Source: Micavibrio sp. UBA2638 (GTDB taxonomy: Bacteria > Pseudomonadota > Alphaproteobacteria > Micavibrionales > Micavibrionaceae). From it: a DNA stretch of 21,612 nucleotides. The number at the start of each line of letters is the position of its first letter. Position 1 is the first letter of the stretch. This document shows positions 15,385 to 21,579 of the stretch, one piece after another. The translations under genes were made by a program, and so were the position numbers. A model generated the notes under the pieces. The model made no database searches, was not told where the DNA came from, and saw only the letters and a program-made list of their open reading frames with translations. The DNA is taken from the NCBI GenBank assembly GCA_002359735.1, contig DENS01000006.1, forward strand, positions 2,282-23,893, read 5' to 3'.

Positions 15385-16179
15385 TCAGGCCGCTGTCCAG
15401 CCGCCATCGACGCTGATATGCGTGCCGGTGATGTTGGCGGCGTCTTCTGAACACAGGAATTTTGCGGTGCCGACCAGCTGGTCAATACTGACAAATTCTT
15501 TTGTCCATTGTGCCTTTAGAAGTACATCATTGATGACCTGTTCTTCGGATATGCCTCTGGCCTTGGCCGTATCTTTGATCTGGTTATCAACCAAAGGGGT
15601 GTGCACATATCCCGGGCAAATGGCGTTAACGGTGATATTGTCTTCGGCCACTTCCAGCGCAACGGCTTTGGTCATTCCCATCATGCCGTGTTTGGCCGAT
15701 ACATAGGCGCTTTTGAACGGGGAGGCCACCAGGCCGTGGGCTGATACGATGTTGACAACGCGGCCCCAGCCCTGTTTTTTCATTAAGGGAATAACATGTT
15801 TTGTGGCGTAAAAAGATGATGAAAGGTTAATGGCGATGATGGCTTCCCATTTGTCATCGGGGAAATCTTCGATTTTTGATACGTGCTGAATACCGGCGTT
15901 GTTGATCAGAATATCAATCTGCCCGAATGCGTTATGCGCGGCGCTGACCATATCTTGTATTTCTGCCGGTTTGGTCATATCTGCGCCGTGATAAAGACAG
16001 GTGATGCCTTTGTCTTCCAGGGCCTTGCGGTCTTGTTCGATTTTATCCGGATCACCAAAACCGTTGATCACCAGATTTACACCGCTTTCGGCCAGACCAT
16101 GCGCCAGCCCCAACCCGATGCCGCTGGTTGATCCTGTGATGATGGCGGTTTTTCCTTTTAGGGTGTTTTTTGTGGTCAT
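15385..16179 (-). CDS. bdhA: 3-Hydroxybutyrate dehydrogenase
   Basis: A 264-residue short-chain dehydrogenase/reductase that interconverts 3-hydroxybutyrate and acetoacetate with NAD, in the breakdown of polyhydroxybutyrate or ketone bodies. The cofactor motif is TGSTSGIG (15-22), with NNAG at 93-96. The catalytic residues are N118, S146, Y159 and K163 in the Y-x-x-x-K motif. The run INNAGIQHVSKIEDFP and the ICPGYVHTPLVDNQI segment with its Q-x-x-D tail are typical of bacterial 3-hydroxybutyrate dehydrogenases rather than of generic SDRs. The length is standard. AGGAG lies 9 nt before the ATG. It is a single-gene unit on the same strand as the FecR-domain gene, separated from it by about 250 bp. 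Confidence 0.9.
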   Translation of the reverse strand: MTTKNTLKGKTAIITGSTSGIGLGLAHGLAESGVNLVINGFGDPDKIEQDRKALEDKGITCLYHGADMTKPAEIQDMVSAAHNAFGQIDILINNAGIQHVSKIEDFPDDKWEAIIAINLSSSFYATKHVIPLMKKQGWGRVVNIVSAHGLVASPFKSAYVSAKHGMMGMTKAVALEVAEDNITVNAICPGYVHTPLVDNQIKDTAKARGISEEQVINDVLLKAQWTKEFVSIDQLVGTAKFLCSEDAANITGTHISVDGGWTAA

Positions 16180-16231
16180 GGCGCGGTGCTCCTGATTTGT
16201 TTGTTAACGCGTGTTTAAAAAGATAACGATT

Positions 16232-16251
16232 CCTCTTAAAAAGTATAGAGG
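16232..16251 (-). promoter_or_regulatory. Hairpin with shared motif, copy 2 (upstream of bdhA)
   Basis: CCTCT and AGAGG pair around the 10-nt loop TAAAAAGTAT (plus-strand reading). The minus-strand core ATACTTTTTAAGA repeats the motif of copy 1 with one additional T. The arms differ from copy 1 but are again complementary to each other. It lies about 53 bp upstream of the bdhA start codon, and a GATTC (a CcrM-type GANTC site) overlaps its edge. Confidence 0.4.
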
Positions 16252-16378
16252 GGAGCAACGGCAATATTTTCCGTTTTGGCGTTTTTGTCTTGCTGCGGGC
16301 GGAAAAAATGATCAGGGGGTGAGGGGGGCTTTCACGTTTTTAATTGTTAACCTGTTGAAAGTAAATAATTTTGCAATT

Positions 16379-16394
16379 TGGCATAATTCTTGAA
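16379..16394 (+). promoter_or_regulatory. Sigma-54-like promoter sequence
   Basis: TGGCATA-N4-TTGAA matches the sigma-54 consensus TGGCAYR-N4-TTGCW everywhere except the C of the -12 GC. A transcript starting about 12 bp downstream would have a leader of about 40 nt before the small ORF at 16443. The mismatch is at a normally important base, and no enhancer-binding site was identified, so this remains tentative. Confidence 0.35.
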
Positions 16395-16442
16395 AGGCAT
16401 GGGGCAGGGTAACACAATAATAATAGATAGGGGTAACGGCAC

Positions 16443-16613
16443 ATGAGCACAAAAAATAATGCACATAATTATATTTTGGCGGGCAATGACAATAACGCAT
16501 CTTTGCGGGAAAATCTGCATCACTTTATTGAGGCGCAGGATATGTTTTCGGCCGAGGATGCGGCGGCCATCCTGCGCGATTGTCTGGAGCTGGGCAGACC
16601 GCTTGCGATATAG
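16443..16613 (+). CDS. Small hypothetical protein (56 residues)
   Basis: An ORF of 56 residues opening MSTKNNAHNYILAGNDNNAS and ending in ELGRPLAI, with a helical acidic middle (HFIEAQDMFSAEDAAAIL). It has no signal peptide, membrane segment or recognised domain. The start is well supported: AGGGG lies about 9 nt before the ATG, and a sigma-54-like sequence lies further upstream. The composition resembles a real soluble protein rather than a random frame. It sits alone between bdhA and the chemoreceptor gene. Function unknown. Confidence 0.55.
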   Translation: MSTKNNAHNYILAGNDNNASLRENLHHFIEAQDMFSAEDAAAILRDCLELGRPLAI

Positions 16614-16635
16614 CCCGTATTGGCTCTGTTTTCAA

Positions 16636-16716
16636 TTAGCGCGGCAAGAATACCTTTTTGAACCATCTGATATGTTCTTGATACCACACTCTGAAAGTTA
16701 GTTTGGGGTGAACCAT
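16636..16716 (-). CDS. Possible 26-residue basic small protein
   Basis: A short minus-strand ORF beginning MVHPKLTFRVWYQEHIRW and ending KKVFLPR, rich in basic and aromatic residues. Its support is an AGGAG (complement of 16728-16732) 11 nt before the ATG in an otherwise non-coding stretch. The CtrA-type box at 16748-16762 lies 32-46 bp upstream of its start. It may be a remnant of a longer gene or chance; I know no homologue. Confidence 0.25.
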   Translation of the reverse strand: MVHPKLTFRVWYQEHIRWFKKVFLPR

Positions 16717-16747
16717 GGTTGTATTTTCTCCTGAATATCCATTTTAT

Positions 16748-16762
16748 TTAATGTACTATTAA
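16748..16762. promoter_or_regulatory. CtrA-type binding box TTAA-N7-TTAA
   Basis: TTAA (16748-16751), exactly 7 bp, then TTAA (16759-16762) is a perfect match to the core consensus for CtrA, the alphaproteobacterial cell-cycle and motility regulator. It lies about 83 bp upstream of the chemoreceptor start codon. CtrA commonly controls motility and chemotaxis genes, and the window also encodes cpdR and a CckA-like kinase. The local sequence is AT-rich, which raises the chance of a fortuitous match. Confidence 0.5.
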
Positions 16763-16844
16763 GTAAATTAGCATATATTAATATAGCAAGGGTGCGAACG
16801 TGACTTCACGCGCATTTTGCTTAATAAGGGGAAAGGATGGAACG

Positions 16845-18311
16845 ATGTATAACACAGCAAGGAGCTTTGCGAGCAAAGCTGTAACGGAGGAAGAGTCTGA
16901 TACCGGAGGCAATGACACCGCAAACAAGGCGGCGCAATCATATCAGGATCCTGGGCATGGCGGCACCGCCGATATTTTAAGGGAGCGGGTTGCTTTTGTC
17001 GAAATTGATGCCAAGACCAAATCGGCAATACAAGACTTTTACCCGGCTTTAAAGGCCGCGCTGCCCGGTATTCTCAGTGAATTTTATGCGCATATCAATC
17101 AATGGCCGCAACTGGCCGGTATGTTTGAGGGACAGGCCCGCATGGATATGGCGAAATCGGCGCAGGAACGGCATTGGCTCAACCTGTTCAGCGCCAGATT
17201 CGATGATCAATATGCGGCGTCGGTCCGCAAAATCGGATTGGTCCACAGCCATATCGGCTTGGAGCCAAGCTGGTATATCGGCGCCTATGCCTTTACGCTG
17301 AACCGGCTGTATGCGCATGCCGCCCGTCAATATCAATCCCGGTTTTCGCCGGAAAAGGCGCAAATGAAAACGGCGGATTTGATGCGGGCATTAAATCAAT
17401 GCGCGATGATTGATATGGATATGGCGATTTCGGTGTATCTGGAGGAAAACAAGAACACCTATGAAGCCAAATTGAATGAACTGGCGCTGGATTTCGAAAC
17501 GCGTATCGGTACGATTGTGGCCGGTGTTTCTTCTGCCGCGACCGAGCTGGAAGCCAGTGCGGGTGAGTTGGCCACTATGGCCTCGCAAACCTCTACAGGC
17601 GCGGGAAATGTTGCGGTGACTTCGGAGCAGGCTTCGGCGAATGTGTCGGCCGTGTCTTCCGCGACCGAACAAATGACGGCTTCTATCACGCATGTTGCGG
17701 ATATGGCGCAAAAATCCTATCAGGCGGCAGACCGCGCGGCATCAGAGGTTGATAAATCCTTCGTAACCGTGACGGATTTGAAAAATACCATTGATAAAGT
17801 CAGTGAAGTGGCCAGTATGATCAGTGATATTGCCGAACAGACCAATCTTTTGGCCCTGAACGCCACGATTGAGGCAGCGCGCGCCGGTGATGCGGGCAAA
17901 GGCTTTGCTGTGGTGGCTTCAGAGGTCAAGACGCTGGCCAATCAAACCGCCAATGCGACCGAAGATATTAAAACGCAGCTGGCCGAGATTGTGACGAAAA
18001 GCCATGAAGCCTCGTTATCGCTGGAATCGGTGAAAACCGTGATTGATGATAACAAAACCATGTCGCATGACACCGCCCAATCCGTGGAGGAACAAAAACT
18101 GGCGCTGGATGAAATTGCCCGCAATGTTGAGCAGGCCTCTATCGGTACCAAGGATATTTCCGAGAGCATTGTGCATATCAGCGATGGATCGCAGAGTGTG
18201 AAACATTCCGCGGAAAGTATTCTGGACGCGGCGAAAGATCTGGCCCGTCAGGGCACAACCCTGAATGACACAGTGGATAAATTCATTGTCGATATTAAGG
18301 CCGAAGATTAA
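16845..18311 (+). CDS. Globin-coupled methyl-accepting chemotaxis protein (HemAT-like)
   Basis: A 488-residue soluble chemoreceptor with no membrane helix. Residues about 45-200 form a sensor globin domain, with the likely heme-ligating H134 in GLVHSHIGLEPSWYIGAY, the VHxxIGL...WY pattern of HemAT. A methyl-accepting signalling domain follows (about 220-488), with the highly conserved hairpin tip EQTNLLALNATIEAARAG (331-348). Such receptors bind O2 or other gases through heme and control CheA, giving aerotaxis. The first 40 residues are a polar extension, and there is no CheR-tethering pentapeptide at the C-terminus. I start at the ATG at 16845 because AAGGA stands 8 nt upstream. The frame is open back to a GTG at 16800 whose extra residues look non-conserved. 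A CtrA-type box lies upstream. No che genes are nearby. Confidence 0.9.
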   Translation: MYNTARSFASKAVTEEESDTGGNDTANKAAQSYQDPGHGGTADILRERVAFVEIDAKTKSAIQDFYPALKAALPGILSEFYAHINQWPQLAGMFEGQARMDMAKSAQERHWLNLFSARFDDQYAASVRKIGLVHSHIGLEPSWYIGAYAFTLNRLYAHAARQYQSRFSPEKAQMKTADLMRALNQCAMIDMDMAISVYLEENKNTYEAKLNELALDFETRIGTIVAGVSSAATELEASAGELATMASQTSTGAGNVAVTSEQASANVSAVSSATEQMTASITHVADMAQKSYQAADRAASEVDKSFVTVTDLKNTIDKVSEVASMISDIAEQTNLLALNATIEAARAGDAGKGFAVVASEVKTLANQTANATEDIKTQLAEIVTKSHEASLSLESVKTVIDDNKTMSHDTAQSVEEQKLALDEIARNVEQASIGTKDISESIVHISDGSQSVKHSAESILDAAKDLARQGTTLNDTVDKFIVDIKAED

Positions 18312-18346
18312 AGCGGCGATACAAGGCAATGCTACCCGGCTTAACA

Positions 18347-18365
18347 GGTCGCGCGGCGCGCGGCC
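18347..18365. other. GC-only imperfect inverted repeat
   Basis: A 19-bp stretch, GGTCGCGCGGCGCGCGGCC, is self-complementary over most of its length. It lies between the convergent ends of the chemoreceptor gene and the DUF1566-like gene. It could form a hairpin that pauses transcription, but no T run follows on either strand, so a classical intrinsic terminator is not supported. Confidence 0.35.
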
Positions 18366-18399
18366 TTATGCATGATAAAGAACCAAATGACCAACAACC

Positions 18400-19269
18400 T
18401 TACGGCTGAAGCGCCAGAGCGACGGGGCGCGCGGACATGCTGAGCCTGTTCTTAACGTCCCAATCACCGTTACCGTTCGTGAACTCGACACCGTACACGA
18501 AGGACGAGAGGGCTGGGTTCTCGGCGGCCGACCACTGCCAAAAGTCAAAGCCAGAGCTAATTTTTGTGATAAATTCATCACCTTGCTTGCCGATCTCTTT
18601 TTGCTTGGAGTAGAGATTGGTGTCTAAAGTTACAATGTGTGAAAAGAGATCACGGCCATGAACAAGCTGTTTCGTTGGCATAAACAGGCCTGTGGTGACC
18701 TCTTTGCGATCGAGCTGTGCTTGTGCAAAAGCAGCTTTAATCTGATCGGCCCATGCTTTTTCGTAAGGTGTGCCTCTTGCTGTCTCAGAATCATTTTGGG
18801 GAGGGTCATAAATCTCCATGCCGTCCAGGCCGTGATAGTTTTTGATCTCACGAATTCTTTGGATGGACTCATCCCATGTGCCAAGACCGCCGCCGTCAAT
18901 ATTGGCCAGATCTTGCGGCGCAACCAGCAATGTGGCCGTGGCTGTGTCAGGAAGGTCGGTCAGATACTGGCTGATTTTGTTAAGCTGCACCGCACCTAGA
19001 CGGATCATGGAATTGTCCGGGGAAAAACTTTTTACAGCAACGCTGGATGCAATAACGCCCGCGGTTTCTTTGGGGGCGTTTTCTTGTTCCTCAACCGGAA
19101 TTTGTTTCGTAACCAGGCCCTCGCCATTTGTAATAACATTTACGTTTACGCCCTTTAAGGCTGATACATCGAATGTAAGATCACCGTTTTCTGCGCGGAT
19201 TACTGTTACACCTTTAAATTCACCTTTTAAGGTGCGTTTGGTAACGCCTTGTGTTTCTGCTGTTGCCAT
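18400..19269 (-). CDS. Hypothetical protein with DUF1566-like C-terminal domain
   Basis: A 289-residue protein with no signal peptide, membrane segment or cysteine. The C-terminal part (about 190-285) resembles DUF1566/Lcl C-terminal domains, with a PT-x-x-L start (LFMPTKQLV), an aromatic-W-S-A-x-E block (FWQWSAAENP), V-x-F-x-N-G (VEFTNGNG) and a terminal ARPV. DUF1566 domains are thought to adopt a C-type-lectin-like fold and often occur in surface or phage-associated binding proteins. The N-terminal 190 residues are unrecognised, with a beta-rich start (about 10-60). AAGGA lies 9 nt before the ATG, and a promoter-like TTGACC/TAAAAC pair lies about 135-160 bp upstream. Its role is unknown; a ligand-binding function is inference from the fold. 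Confidence 0.6.
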   Translation of the reverse strand: MATAETQGVTKRTLKGEFKGVTVIRAENGDLTFDVSALKGVNVNVITNGEGLVTKQIPVEEQENAPKETAGVIASSVAVKSFSPDNSMIRLGAVQLNKISQYLTDLPDTATATLLVAPQDLANIDGGGLGTWDESIQRIREIKNYHGLDGMEIYDPPQNDSETARGTPYEKAWADQIKAAFAQAQLDRKEVTTGLFMPTKQLVHGRDLFSHIVTLDTNLYSKQKEIGKQGDEFITKISSGFDFWQWSAAENPALSSFVYGVEFTNGNGDWDVKNRLSMSARPVALALQP

Positions 19270-19402
19270 TGCACTGTTCCTTTTTTAACGCAGTTTACTT
19301 GCCACCTGACACCCTTTTAGCCCTGTTTTGTTAAGCTGGCGGCCAAATGCGTCACCCCATTCCCCGCCCCTTGCGGAAACTTTCTCAATGAAAGGTTAAA
19401 GG

Positions 19403-19431
19403 GTTTTATCATGTGCTATGGGTGCGGTCAA
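19403..19431 (-). promoter_or_regulatory. Candidate promoter of the DUF1566-like gene
   Basis: On the minus strand TTGACC (19426-19431) and TAAAAC (19403-19408) are separated by exactly 17 bp. The predicted leader is about 125 nt and starts with a small stem-loop (CTTTC/GAAAG, 19378-19396), followed by a second weak hairpin (CCGC/GCGG). The long structured leader could have regulatory function, but no known element was recognised. Confidence 0.45.
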
Positions 19432-19553
19432 GTTTATGAAAATTATATTACAGCGCTTTCGTGCGCTCCGCGTATTCTCCACTAGACATGCTATAAAACG
19501 TTTCTGGGATGCGGCGCGCTATGATACTGTAATGAACAAGATAAGGGTGGAAT

Positions 19554-20477
19554 ATGACTGATATAATTGGAAAAAATGCGATCGATAGGCGGCGGTACTG
19601 GATCGATGAGATTGTCACGCTTGGCGATAACTTCGGTTCGGATTCATCGCGGGTTGAGGCGGAATTGGCGCAAGAAATCGATGAATATGGTTTACCCGCC
19701 CTGTTGGATCACCTTCGGCTTTGTTCGGCAATTCCTGAATCGTATGGGCACGACACCAGTGAGGAAAAATTATATTCCAAATATACGGACGCGTTGATAT
19801 CGGCGGCCTATTCCTATATGGGATTAAAGAGTGTAGTTTTGACAGAAAGGGCAGATGCCGCGGATGTTGAGGCGGTTTGCAGGGATTACAGCTTCGTGGC
19901 CGATGCGAAAGTGTTCCGGCTTAGCAGGACAGCAAAAAATCAGAAGGACTTTAAGGACTTTAAAGTGCAGGCCATGGACGGGTGGAAGCGCGGGAAGCCA
20001 TTTGCCATGGTTGTTTGCCCGCTTTATCAATTGCCGTCCAAAAATAGCCAGATTTACGAACAGGCCGCCGCCAGAAATGTTTGCATCTTTTCTTATTCGC
20101 ATCTGGCCGTTTTGGTTCAACTGGTTGAGACGGAGGGGCAAGCCAAGGTCTTAAATCTGTTGCATACTGTTTTTAAGTCAGTGCAGGCCATGAATCCGTC
20201 AAAAGATGCGACGTCTTATTGGCAGGGTGTTAATCGCAGCCTGTTGGATTATGGTGGATCGGTTGCTGATCTATGGAAAACGGAGAAAATGGCAACGGTT
20301 GAGAGTATTGATATTTCCAAGCAGATTGCGCTGGCGCATTATGCAGAGCAGCGTGAAGCGATTATGCGGCTAAGTCATAAAGAAGCCCTGCAGCAATTGG
20401 TGCACATGCACAAAATAGATAGCAGAGAGGCAACGATCAGATCAGTATGCGATAATCTGATGATGGGCGTTTCCTGA
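19554..20477 (+). CDS. HindIII-family type II restriction endonuclease
   Basis: A 307-residue PD-(D/E)XK nuclease. The stretch VADAK-x-FRLSRTAKNQKDFK (115-134) is nearly identical to the HindIII active-site region as I remember it, with D117 and K119 matching the HindIII DxK pair. E98 in LTERADAADV is the likely third metal ligand. Upstream EEKLYSKYTD (70-79) and downstream SQIYEQAAARNVCIFSYSHLAVL (165-187) also follow the HindIII pattern. The length is close to HindIII (about 300). The expected activity is Mg-dependent cleavage at AAGCTT, inferred from family. A 9-bp duplication repeats DFK at 132-137. AGGGTGG just upstream supports the ATG. It converges on the methyltransferase with 4 bp between stops, so each gene needs its own promoter. 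No controller (C) protein gene is visible. Confidence 0.88.
   Translation: MTDIIGKNAIDRRRYWIDEIVTLGDNFGSDSSRVEAELAQEIDEYGLPALLDHLRLCSAIPESYGHDTSEEKLYSKYTDALISAAYSYMGLKSVVLTERADAADVEAVCRDYSFVADAKVFRLSRTAKNQKDFKDFKVQAMDGWKRGKPFAMVVCPLYQLPSKNSQIYEQAAARNVCIFSYSHLAVLVQLVETEGQAKVLNLLHTVFKSVQAMNPSKDATSYWQGVNRSLLDYGGSVADLWKTEKMATVESIDISKQIALAHYAEQREAIMRLSHKEALQQLVHMHKIDSREATIRSVCDNLMMGVS
19944..19961 (+). repeat. 9-bp tandem duplication inside the restriction endonuclease gene
   Basis: AAGGACTTT is repeated exactly twice (19944-19952, 19953-19961), giving KDFKDFKV where HindIII, as I remember it, reads KDFKV. The reading frame is preserved. The insertion lies about 13 residues after the catalytic lysine K119, so an effect on folding or activity is possible but not predictable from sequence. 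Confidence 0.85.
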
Positions 20478-20481
20478 TAGA

Positions 20482-21438
20482 TTAGGGCTCAGAAGATATT
20501 CTTTTCCTGCATATTTCCACATATTCGGGGCTGGCTTCAAACCCCAGGAAGTTTCGTCCAAGGTTTTGCGCCGCGACCAGTGTGGAGCCGCTTCCCGCGA
20601 AAGGGTCAAGAACAACTTGCCCTTCCTGCGTTGTGAGCTCAATAAGCGCTTGCATAAGTTTAACAGATTTTTGCGTGGGGTGAAGCCCGCCTTCATTTTT
20701 CTCTAACCCGCCATGCAGAATATTTTCCGGCTCTGGCGCGTAACGCAAAAATGCCGTTTGATTATAGGCGCCGACACCGTGTTCAAGGACGTTATCGGCG
20801 ATGGTTGTTCCAATTTTGTATGGCTTCGTGAACCATAAAATCGGTTCATATATCGGGCGGAGGTTTCCTATGCGCCAACCATCCCATTCTGCCGCAGATT
20901 CGGCGTCGCCGCGTTTATCATAGACAACGCTTAGCCTTTGCGCCCTGTGGGGGGCTCTATTGCGAATCCAGGCAAGATTATCCTTCAGGCTAAAGCCCGC
21001 ATCTTCCATTGCACATACGCAGCGATGGGCCAAACGCCGCCCGGCAAAGATAAAGACGCTGGCCCCGGGTTTTAAGGTGCGATACCAATCAGGGGCCCAT
21101 TTGGTACACCATTCTTGATACTGTTTGGGGATGGCTCTGTCTGCTTCTGACCAGCCGTTTATGGGCTTGCCGCGTTTTTTGAAAACGGCCCCTGCTGATT
21201 TTTGCGCGGGGCTGGATCCCAAATAGGCCGTGTTTTTATTATCGTGAATGACATCCCAATCATCGGCGCCGATGCCGTAGGGGATATCGCTAAGAATAAG
21301 ATGAACCGATTCATCCTCGACAGCCTTTATGAGTTCAATCGAGTCGCCCTGATAGATAGAATTCATCATAGGGGCAGCGCTGGTTGCGGTTGGCTCGGTC
21401 TTTGTATGCATTGTCGTCAGGGCTCGTTTGTTTATCAT
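20482..21438 (-). CDS. Type II DNA adenine methyltransferase, partner of the HindIII-like nuclease
   Basis: An up to 318-residue SAM-dependent DNA methyltransferase with beta-type motif order. The catalytic motif IV is SDIPYG (50-55), a variant of (D/N)PPY. The target-recognition region follows. HPTQKSV (253-259) and the SAM-binding motif I DPFAGSGST (278-286) lie near the C-terminus. Such enzymes form N6-methyladenine, and with a HindIII-type nuclease the expected product is protection of AAGCTT. The conserved part begins NSIYQGDSIELI (26-37), so ATGs at 21369 or 21366 may be the real start. No start has a clear Shine-Dalgarno. The first 24 residues are Thr/Ala-rich and look non-conserved. 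Convergent with the endonuclease gene, its stop 4 bp away. Specificity is inferred from the neighbour. Confidence 0.88.
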   Translation of the reverse strand: MINKRALTTMHTKTEPTATSAAPMMNSIYQGDSIELIKAVEDESVHLILSDIPYGIGADDWDVIHDNKNTAYLGSSPAQKSAGAVFKKRGKPINGWSEADRAIPKQYQEWCTKWAPDWYRTLKPGASVFIFAGRRLAHRCVCAMEDAGFSLKDNLAWIRNRAPHRAQRLSVVYDKRGDAESAAEWDGWRIGNLRPIYEPILWFTKPYKIGTTIADNVLEHGVGAYNQTAFLRYAPEPENILHGGLEKNEGGLHPTQKSVKLMQALIELTTQEGQVVLDPFAGSGSTLVAAQNLGRNFLGFEASPEYVEICRKRISSEP

Positions 21439-21471
21439 ACTCTATCAGGGGCGATGCCGGGCTGCACTTGT

Positions 21472-21496
21472 GAAAAGGCTTTCGGCGGCGCTTTTC
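21472..21496. promoter_or_regulatory. Inverted repeat upstream of the methyltransferase gene
   Basis: GAAAAG (21472-21477) and CTTTTC (21491-21496) are complementary arms separated by 13 bp, about 34 bp upstream of the longest methyltransferase ORF. A second, fully palindromic GCCGCGCGGC (21510-21519) lies further upstream. Either could be an operator or structure for the methyltransferase transcript. Function is unproven. Confidence 0.25.
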
Positions 21497-21579
21497 CACA
21501 GACTGTATTGCCGCGCGGCGGCGCAGAGCATGATTTTTTTACTATAAATTATGCCATGAATGGAGGAGGAAAAGAAAAA

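Noticed and set aside
16211..16393. A 60-codon plus-strand ORF with a GTG start upstream of the 56-residue small ORF.
   Set aside because: No ribosome binding site, unusual composition, and it overlaps the bdhA leader hairpin and the sigma-54-like element.
18400..18700. The DUF1566-like C-terminus as a variable region of a diversity-generating retroelement.
   Set aside because: No reverse transcriptase, no template repeat and no A-rich codon pattern are visible in the window; kept only as a check under the finding.
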